From NCBI RefSeq assembly GCF_964656455.1, contig NC_135720.1, positions 98,902,696 through 98,966,695 on the forward strand: a DNA stretch of 64,000 nt. The letters are read 5' to 3'. Below, in pieces: positions 54,441-64,000 of the stretch (its first letter is position 1; the number at the start of each line of letters is the position of its first letter). The position numbers were made by a program, and so were the translations under genes. Source of the DNA: Halichoerus grypus. Lineage: Eukaryota > Chordata > Mammalia > Carnivora > Phocidae. The notes beneath the pieces are model-generated. The model was not told where the DNA came from. It did not search any database and saw nothing but the letters and a program-made list of their open reading frames with translations.

Positions 54441-56029
54441 TCTCTCTACTGGGAACAACTCATTTCCTCTTAACTAAATTACTTCAGAAATGTCAGCTAA
54501 GCCCAGATAGCAAACATAACAAGAGAGCTAGCCTATAATCTATGGGGTGATATCAACACGGGTGAAAAATTGGACTGGTTAAATTTTAGGAGAGAGTCCT
54601 TCCATAATTAGAGTGAGAGACATAGAGACATATATCTTTTATGCCCAAGTCTTCTGGCTTCAGTATACGTAATGGCAGAGACATGTGAACCTGGATCAGT
54701 GGCTACAATTTTTTATTAATGAGGTAGACTTTTTAAATCTTTCTACAAAAAATAAAAATTATAAAAATCTCTCTAAAAGCCCATTAGAAAATAAATTAAG
54801 CAACCAAGTTCCTTGCCAGTTGTTGAAATTTAGAAAATTTAGTTCAGAAACTTTCTCACCTCCTTTTTTATGAAATTAATCTCTGGGAGATATCCCTTAT
54901 AAGGGGAGGGGAGGGGACAAAGAGGGCCAGGAAGGAGCAAGTGAATCCATAGCCTTAAGTGGTTCATAGTTATCTATAACAGTAAATCAACCACTTATTC
55001 CTATTTTGCCCATGACTCTCTAAAGATAAACATATATTAGGATCTTTTCTTCATGTAATAAAGCAAATACCTAAAAGACTAAATAATGGAGTTAACCTAA
55101 AACTTCATATTCATACCTTATCCCCTAAATCAATAAAGTGACTGGGGTGCCACTTAGTTATTTAAAGCTGCACAATTTAAAAAAAAGGCTTTCAGAGCCA
55201 GAAAAAGTACTCCGTGTTTTCAAAACAGAACCAGCAACTTTAGTCCATATTCTCCTTTTCTTATTACTGGAGATACCCTTCTACATAGATAATCACCTTT
55301 TGCTGACAAACATATACAAGCCCTGAAACCAAAGCATCCCATATCTAAGAATATTTTCAGCTCTGCTTTGTTAAGCAAGCTAAGTTCCAAATATTTTTAT
55401 TTGCCTACCTATTAATAATATTTCTGATTGGTCATCTGTTGGGTATGCCCCACTGACAGCCCAAATGTTGTTTCTAGGATACAGAGCCCTGAGATAAGGG
55501 GTTCTAGCCTTCCCTGAAAAGGGAGGGGGAGCTGAAACAAAAAAGCCAATGGAGCAGTGCCTCCCCACCCTCCCCTACTCACCCCCATCAACCAGCAATT
55601 AACCAAAAGAGAAGACCCCAGAGGAAATGGTGAAAGTGAGCTGTCAGGACAGTTGCGAATCTAAGCACCAAGCCTGGATGTCCGAGCAAACCCAAAAGCT
55701 GGCATTAAAAACTGAAATGATACTATCTAAAGAATAGAGGGAGGGATGTTTGGAACAACACTTAGAATAAAGAGTTTTGCCCCAAATCTTACTATTCTTC
55801 TTCAAGATATTACATTCCAAAGCCAAATGGCATTATTCCAAGTACAGCTCCCCTCCTCCCATCCTCCACCTCTTAAAGCCACTTTTTCTGTCTCTGTAAA
55901 AGAAGATAATTTAGAATACCTCACCCTGTTTGGAATTCTGATTTCACGACCCTCCTACTGTAATGGCTTGACTTTGGGTTACTTTCCAAAGTGCTTTTTC
56001 CTTAATTGTTTTTGAGTGTCATGTGGCTC

Positions 56030-56420
56030 AAATTAATCATAAATGACTGAAGCTAGGGGTTGTTGACACCAAATATAAGGACGGGCCTTTTCCAGAATCG
56101 ATAAGAAAGGGTTACAGTAGTTAAAATTGTATCTCCAAATACCAGTTCTTGCGATAATTAAAGATTGCACTGTTTACACATTCAAGCTCCTAAATTGGTG
56201 GCACGTGAGTGACATTCGGGCCTTTCGGCAGCCACACTAATCGCTAGGCATTCTCTCAGTGACTGTCAGAAGAGAGGGGGAAAAAATTAAGCAGCTGCAA
56301 TACGCCCGAAATGAGTTATTGTAATTACATTTAATTAGTTTAATTAGTTAATTATTTTGCTTACAGCTGTACAAGAGACTGCAAACATTTGTTAATATCA
56401 CATGCCCTTTAACAGTATGG
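56030..56420. promoter_or_regulatory. Candidate enhancer with a TAATTA cluster, intron 3
   Basis: Unique block near the intron 3 5' end. At 56318-56356 several ATTA/TAATTA cores follow one another (GTAATTACATTTAATTAG, TTAATTAGTTAATTATTT), next to an ACAGCTG E-box. The GGCACGTGAG E-box is at about 56202. Motif density suggests homeodomain input; conservation not tested. Confidence 0.45.
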
Positions 56421-57027
56421 GGTGATTCCACAGTCACACTAAATCATGAATGCATATGTAGAAAGATTTAGAAATGTGCATAGGCTGTCTCAACTTCTTA
56501 GGATGTGCATATTTAGCAACACATTTGGCACAATTTTTAAAAAAATAATAAGAAACAACTCATAAAACACAGAGAACTGGAAACAGAATTACCACACACA
56601 CACACACAAATCAAATGCAAAAACAAGAAGAGGAACTATCTCAACAACATAGGGTTTAGCTCAGCAAACTCCAGTTATCAATGAAATAATTATAGCACAT
56701 TTTTGAAAGCAGTGTTTCCTAGTCAGTTTCATACATGATGGTAGTTCAATTATTTAAGATATATCTAGAATTGCTACCAAATGTACCATGAGAAAAATGT
56801 CAATAGTCTCTGTCCCTCTGTCTCTTATCTGGGTTTCTGCCTTTGGTTACCCCCACCCCCAAATTTCCTTCTTCCCGACATGCCTTTTTCATCTAGACAG
56901 CCCCTGTCCTATGATTGTGAACAAACATTTCTGTCTTATAAAATAACTAATTCCCCCAAAGTGAAAATTCATAAAGACATGACTGCACAGGAAAACTTTG
57001 CTTACTTTTGGGAGGAATAATCCATAC

Positions 57028-57088
57028 CTTTTTTTATGACAGACTGGTCCAATAGATTCATGCCGCTGTTATTGGCATCTTCAACTGA
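57028..57088 (-). CDS. TFAP2B: TFAP2B exon 3, short linker exon
   Basis: This 61-base exon reads SVEDANNSGMNLLDQSVIKK plus one base of the next codon (residues 163-182). It was too short for simple ORF calling and was found by homology to AP-2 family exon structure. The acceptor is TTCACAG|TCAGTT and the donor AAAAAAAG|GTATGG. It links the activation domain to the DNA-binding region; VIKK is shared with AP-2 alpha (TVIKK). The run of seven A before the donor is a potential slippage site for polymerase or sequencing, but the frame is intact here. Confidence 0.95.
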
Positions 57089-58451
57089 CTGTGAATATAA
57101 AAACATCACTATTCAAATTGACTGGATATTAAAGAATTGCACACATAAATCATGTCATTCCAAACTGGAGTTTCTGTTATTTCCATTTATATTAATTCAC
57201 AAAGGGAGGTTTTATTATTATCATTATTACCTCCAAATCAACATAGAAATGAAATTCACCCAAATTATAAATTCTTCCAATGGAAGCAGAGGAAAAAGGA
57301 AACTGTGAGAGACATCTGGGATGCAGTATTGGTTTAGTTATTATATTAAACATAGATGTTACACAGACATATAAAGTTTTATATTATTTGCTCTTATGAA
57401 TTGTGAAAATTTGGCAATAGCTGAAAGATTTTCACCAATATTAGAAAGAATAATTTCTGTTTTCAATTTTATCCCAGAGCATCTTAACCCTAGAGTCATT
57501 TTACAAATACATAATAGTTTACATTATGGGATTTTAATTAAAGTCTGAGCAATTTGGAATGGAATGCAAACAGCAACACATAGGAACACGTTTGCAAGCT
57601 GGCAGGACCGCACGCCCATGCAGTCCATACATGTCCTTGTGTGCTATGAATTTCTTGCTGTGTGATAATCCCTGAGAGGAACCTGCACAGTTCGCCCCCC
57701 CCTCCAATCCTGCTGCTGCTACTTCCCAGCAAGAAGCGCACCTGTTAGGATGGCAGTAATAACTACAGACACACGGATACAGAGGCTCAGATCCTCCCAG
57801 TCAGCACCTAGGTAATGGCAAAGAGCATTCATCTTCTGTGCCACAGTCTTATCCTAAAGAAGGAAAGTTTCAACCCTGGGTGTTGGCAGCACTTCTGAGG
57901 GAAAAGAGCTGTTGGGATGAGTTTCTTACTGTCAGGATGCACAAGAACAGAGTTTTGGCTGTGCATCCCAGAGCGTCCAAAAGCATTGTATTCCTTCCTC
58001 CACCCCCCAATGAAAAATAAATGCTAGGTCTTTCTGAAATGTCCTGCTGCTTTCCCTGATTCTTAGAAACCCAAGTTTGGACCAATTTGTCACCCACTCT
58101 ACAGAGAAGTAAAGAGCAAGGGCTTGAGAGTGAGGCTGTGTTTTCACAGCACCTTCCACCCACTCACAATGCATCCCCAGACAGGGCGTGTGTTCATCAC
58201 AAGGAAAGACTGTCTACCCCAAACAAGCAGCATTAGAAATGAGATGATCTAATCACGAAGGGAGCATGTTAATTTGTTTCTTTTCGTTTTTAATAGTCAC
58301 TCTTCAGTTGTCGGAAAGGTGAGGAAAATTGTTATTCTCCGTAAGAACCGTTTTCCATGTTGCAACATGCCATGTACATATTAAGAAATAGTAAAAGCTT
58401 CTTTAAAAAAGACTTCATATAACTTGTTCAAAACTCCTCAGGAGACCCCAC

Positions 58452-58465
58452 CACGCACACGCGCG

Positions 58466-58496
<31 letters not shown>

Positions 58497-58497
58497 A
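58452..58497 (+). repeat. (CG)n(CA)n alternating repeat
   Basis: CACGCACACGCG... passes into a pure CA run. Alternating purine-pyrimidine DNA of this type can form Z-DNA. Confidence 0.9.
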
Positions 58498-58699
58498 AAG
58501 ATTCACGCCTTGCTATGCTCACGTGTCTACAATGCGAGGTGTCCACTCAAGACAAAAGTAATCGCCTGTGTCTGTGGGCGGGCAGGCCCGGGATCTCAGG
58601 GGCCAGGACCCGGGCGCCCCCACACCTCACCCTCACGTCGATACGTAAATATGTATATACGCCTCATCAGCGACGTGGGGGTAGTTGTGGTAGTTAATG

Positions 58700-58880
58700 A
58701 GAAGGCTCTTGTCTGATTTTCTATCTAATTACGGCCGCCTGCTGGGTTTTTGTACAGGATATTCACGCAGCATGCTGGCGCTTAATCGTCACAGGGAGGA
58801 TCGTAAAGATTTAATTAGGACTGCATGCGGAAGCGCAGAAAAACAACTCAGACTCGTAATTACTAGACTTCTTTAGTTAA
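58700..58880. promoter_or_regulatory. Candidate homeodomain-rich element in intron 2
   Basis: Unique sequence with CTAATTAC, TTTAATTAGG, CGTAATTAC and CTTAATCG within 180 bases, sitting between two GT/CA repeats. The density of TAATTA cores suggests a developmental enhancer. Inference only. Confidence 0.4.
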
Positions 58881-58923
58881 AAGTGATACCAGGGGTTGCT
58901 TTAAGACACTAGGATGTGTTTGA

Positions 58924-58954
<31 letters not shown>

Positions 58955-58969
58955 TGTGTGTGCGTGTGT
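58924..58969 (+). repeat. (TG)n repeat with CGCGCG core
   Basis: Alternating GT with a central GCGCGCG and a later GTGCGTG. About 430 bases from the CA/CG repeat, and in complementary orientation. Confidence 0.9.
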
Positions 58970-59299
58970 GGTGGATTTGACAACATCCTGATACGTTTAT
59001 ACTCAGGGGTAGTAGAGGTGAGAGAGGTTAGAGAGCAAAGATTGGAAGAAGAGGTGTTCATGACAACTAAACTCCAAACTAGGTGTCATCTCACTCCATT
59101 CTGATGCTGTTTTTCTGAGTTTTTAACACTGCATCCCCCCAACACACATACACACAATGGGTGAAATGTAGCATACCCAGAACCCAAACAGCGATTTGCT
59201 AGTTTAATAGCCCCTGTGAGTAAATTGAAATAGAAATTGACAGGCTTTTATAGTTTCATTTAAAAAAATATTAGAAGCATTTGGTTAATTAGCTCCTCT

Positions 59300-60090
59300 C
59301 CTCCTCTTCTCTCACGGTCGGGGCGGTGGCCCTCCGCCTGTGTGTCTGGGTCACCCAACATAGCCCCATACCAACCCTCGGCCAGGTGATACCCCTAGCT
59401 AAGAGGCCCACCCGCCCAGCAGCGCCCTGGGGATCTGTCTGGTCCGCGGCTGGAAGGAGGGGGGAGGAATCCGGAACACATAATAGGTTCTTGAGATCGA
59501 ACAAGTGACTGAGGTCCAGGCCGAGGCACTCTCTGGTCCCTTCTCAAAGACTGTTCGGGCGCAGCTAACCCAATCCGTAGCTGCAAGTAACGGCGAGATC
59601 CCGACAGGCTCGTAACTTCAGCTCCCCCCTCTCACCTCGCCTCTTGCGCTCCAGATCCCTAATTCGGAAGTGGATCCTCCGGGATGGAGCTGATGAGGCA
59701 CAGCCTCTGCATTCGGGGCTCTGGTCCTAGGTACATCTCCTCCCCGGTCTTTCTTTGTCACCTGCCCCGTGTCGCGGCAAGCACACCCAGGCCTGGGACG
59801 CCTGTCATCGCCACGGAAACCGAGATCGTCCCCGCTGCCTGGGACAGGCGGGAGGGGGGGTGTCTCCCCCCAACCCCCTGCACTGAGGGTCGTCCAGATA
59901 AAGTCCCGCGAGCCACCCCACGTCGCCAGAGGAGCGGCTGCGAAGCTTCTGGGGGAGGAACAGGGCAGAGGTGTGTGGGTGGGGAGCATGCGTGGGCCGG
60001 GGCCTGCACCTTCTCTCCTCTGGGCTCTTTGCGCCTCGCGGTCCGCGTTCCGACGCAACAACTCAGCCAGCCGAGCGACGCTTTGACGAG
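59300..60090. promoter_or_regulatory. CpG-rich block in intron 2
   Basis: High GC with frequent CpG, unlike the AT-rich flanks. Long ORFs on both strands without start-context or homology support are expected in such DNA. It may be an intragenic CpG island regulating TFAP2B or an internal promoter. No exon is recognised. Confidence 0.6.
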
Positions 60091-60239
60091 GCTGTTCTCC
60101 CCAATACACACTGAACTGGTCCTGTTCTCTCGTCCTTTGCATTTGGCCAAACACTCAAAATCCCTCACAATTATATCTTTAAAAACTAAACTAAACCTAA
60201 ACTAAACTGAAACCAAAGAAATCTATTCCCTCTTTTGAG

Positions 60240-60560
60240 AGAATTCCTGGGTTCAGTTGACTGAGTCACTCGGCCTGCAGGGTGATGATGACGCCGCCAG
60301 TGTGTTGGCATTGCCAACAGCAGTGGTGATGAGTTGATCCACTTTCATTATCTAGCACTTTGAGCGTACTCAGAAAGGTTAATTTCAGAACTTACGCCCC
60401 CCCCAACACACACATTACCCCAGTACATTTTTTTAAAAAGCTCTTAAATATTTCCTTCTTGTATGGTATTCCGAAACGAGCAATCCCTCCAGACAGGGAT
60501 AATCAAGCTTGATTAAACCAACAAAACGATCATTCTTATTACTACAGGTAAATCCAGCCA
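60240..60560. promoter_or_regulatory. Candidate regulatory element in intron 2 with palindromic sites
   Basis: Contains GTTGGCATTGCCAAC (60304-60318, an NFI-like palindrome but with a 3-base spacer instead of 5) and TAATCAAGCTTGATTA (60500-60515, a perfect 16-base palindrome of two TGATTA half sites). The surrounding text is low in repeats and looks conserved. Enhancer role is inferred. Confidence 0.4.
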
Positions 60561-61854
60561 CAAATCAGGTGATTCCATCATTTTTGGACATAATAAATAA
60601 CTGAATTTCCTTTAAAACAATAAGCCATCATAGACTACACACAGGCAGCATGTGATGCTGTCACCACATTTTAACTGTTCAAAATACTTTTTTTTTTTCA
60701 AGTAAGGTAAAAAAGAAGGACTCAAGTACTTTTTTTTTTCTTCCCCATTTCATTTTTCTTTGCTTTAGAGGTATGTCTAAAATGATGCATAATATACACA
60801 ACTATGCCAATGAGACCGAAGTGTCAAATACCTTTCAACCATATTTATCTTTTCTGCAGACTATTTAAATTAGGGAGCAAAAGGAGACCTGCTCAGAATC
60901 ACCCAGACAGTTTTTAGAAATCGTTTCTTTGATGTTTCTTTGTTTAGTTTAACCAAGTATTCTCAACCAAATCAGGCTCCATTGTGTAGGTTGCAGATGG
61001 GTTAGGGAGTGGGTGGGGGGAGTGTGTTGAGCCTTTTGTTTTAAGAAACAAACACGTGATGCCTCTTTAACTGGGATAGTGGCTTTGGGGAGAGGAGAGT
61101 ATTAACGGAGGGGGAGGGCTGGGGAGGGATGTGGAGAATATTGTTCCACAGTCATTTAATGGATCAAAAGGTGAAAACAATCTCCAAAATGGTATGTGTG
61201 CTCTTGGACTCCCAAGCAGAATTATGGCTTTCTGGGTCTCTCCCCACAATTATTCCATTTCTCAGGAGATGACTCTGGAACTCACTTATCTTGAAAAAGG
61301 GCTCAGCAGCTTATGAGACATTCAAAGTAGGACCTGGTTTGGACAATCATAGCACATGTTTTTCTTCCCATGTGCATTGTCATGCTTAACATCCAGCAGG
61401 AACCTCTGGAGCCCAAGAGGACCTTGTGCCTCTCTGCTGAAGCTCCAGACTCTAGGCAGCCCCAGTCTTTCACCTGCCTTGTCAGGAGGCCAGGCCCACT
61501 ATGGGACACTCATGGGGAGTGGGTTGGGAAGGGTACCCAGCTTGCTAGCACAAAGTGCAGGAGAATAGGAAGTAGCTAAGGCAAGACAAAAAACATCTAG
61601 CCTTAATTCTGGTGATGCTAAACTATCAACACACGCATATATTTTTCTCCTTCATGATTTCATTTCTAGTGGTTCCAGCTTTCATAAATGGACCTCCAGA
61701 AATCACCACTACAGAGCCATACATGTATAACACAGAAACAGTTATATATGTGGTGTCCAGCTATTCCTGTTCTAAAGATGGAAACTACCTCCCCCAAAGG
61801 ATACAGAGCCGCCCCTCCCCCACCCCTACCATCTCCCAGGGCATCCACTATTTA

Positions 61855-63586
<1,732 letters not shown>

Positions 63587-63613
63587 CATGGATGAATAGG
63601 TGTGGACTAACAT
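63587..63613 (-). CDS. TFAP2B: TFAP2B alternative first coding exon (MLVHTYSSM)
   Basis: Nine codons read MLVHTYSSM, followed by a strong donor (ATG|GTGAGT). Phase is 0, so splicing to exon 2 gives ...SSM-DRHDG. This parallels the AP-2 alpha 1b start (MLVHSFSAMD), which is why I chose this ATG. Its start context is weak (C at -3, T at +4). The bases just before the ATG are a T-run ending CCAG and look like a splice acceptor, so an upstream non-coding exon may feed this exon. This first exon lacks the KYED motif of the other AP-2 start, which in AP-2 proteins is a sumoylation site, so this isoform should escape that modification (inference). Confidence 0.85.
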
Positions 63614-63990
63614 CTGGAAAAAAAAGCCTGGTTACTGCTCAAAATCAAACAATGATTAAAAAAAAAAAAATCAAGGAGTCCAGCAGAGAAACGAGCTGGA
63701 CACAGGAGCCGAGCTTGAGGGGTTTCCAGGACAAGCCATCAAAAAAAAAAAAAAAAAAAAAATCCCCCCCCACCCCCAAACAAGATTGGCGATGCCTGTC
63801 ACACACAGACAGAGCTGTTCATCGGTCTCTTGCTGTCTTTTTGGCCTCTTTTCTTCTGCCGCTCTTCGGGGCTCCAGATGCAGTCCTCTTCCACCCGAAG
63901 CTGGGCTCAGACTGCTCGGGCGCCCCTTCCTCCCTCCGCTTGCCTACACCGCCTCATAATAATTGATATTCATGACTATTAATATTACAC
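63614..63990 (-). promoter_or_regulatory. 5' flank / leader of the MLVHTYSSM first exon
   Basis: Sequence upstream of the alternative start codon. It holds a GC-rich part (63840-63950), then AT-rich homeodomain-like text (TAATATTAATAG, CAATTATTATG) nearest the window end. Two short upstream ORFs are present (63799-63822 and 63671-63739). A 20-odd base A-run followed by C-runs lies at 63740-63775. I see no clear TATA box or initiator, so the transcription start is not placed. Confidence 0.4.
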
Positions 63991-64000
63991 GAGTACTTTA

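Noticed and set aside
59618..60205. Overlapping 173- and 178-codon ORFs in intron 2
   Set aside because: Same composition artefact on both strands inside a TFAP2B intron, without homology.

Overview
The window is vertebrate nuclear DNA, almost certainly from an arctoid carnivore (bear, seal, mustelid or red panda group). Genes are split by GT-AG introns, and the lower half is studded with tRNA-Lys-derived carnivore SINEs. The youngest SINE copies carry the 'gccttcggctcaggtcatg' body and a CTTCTCCCTCTCCC/CAAATAAATAAATAAAATCTT tail. They lack the diagnostic forms I know from dog (SINEC_Cf) and cat copies. Two carnivore LINE-1 3' ends and many older mammalian relics (MIR, L2, L1M, MaLR LTRs, hAT-Charlie MITEs) fit this. 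The placement rests on repeat type, so exact species is not claimed.

The only protein-coding gene I can support is TFAP2B (transcription factor AP-2 beta), on the minus strand from about 63.6 kb down to a likely poly(A) site near 37.4 kb. Seven coding exons can be placed to the base by splice sites and unbroken reading phase: 63587-63613, 61894-62352, 57028-57088, 49303-49522, 47538-47656, 45225-45366 and 42020-42320. Joined, they encode 442 residues. This is the isoform starting MLVHTYSSM, the counterpart of AP-2alpha isoform 1b. The other first exon, which carries the MLWKL...KYED start, is not in the window and should lie beyond 64 kb.

Layout: 1-32 kb is gene-poor intergenic DNA downstream of TFAP2B, rich in repeats (12 carnivore SINEs, 2 young L1 ends, several LTRs and L2/MIR relics). 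It also has a small CpG-rich, promoter-like patch at 13.4-13.8 kb and one conserved-looking block near 30.6-30.9 kb. From 32 to 64 kb there is not a single carnivore SINE or young L1, only a few MIR/MER5-like relics and simple repeats. This transposon-poor half contains the gene, several CpG-rich blocks (34.5-34.9, 39.1-39.8, 41.2-41.4, 49.0-49.5, 59.3-60.1, 61.9-62.35 kb) and several stretches with homeodomain-type motifs that look like cis-regulatory elements. That is typical of a developmental regulator locus.

I found no undescribed multi-gene system. The most interesting leads are regulatory: CpG-rich promoter-like patches downstream of and within the TFAP2B 3' end, an acceptor-like sequence directly abutting the start codon of the 9-codon first exon, an unusually long polypyrimidine tract before exon 2, and palindromic homeodomain/NFI-like sites in intron 2.
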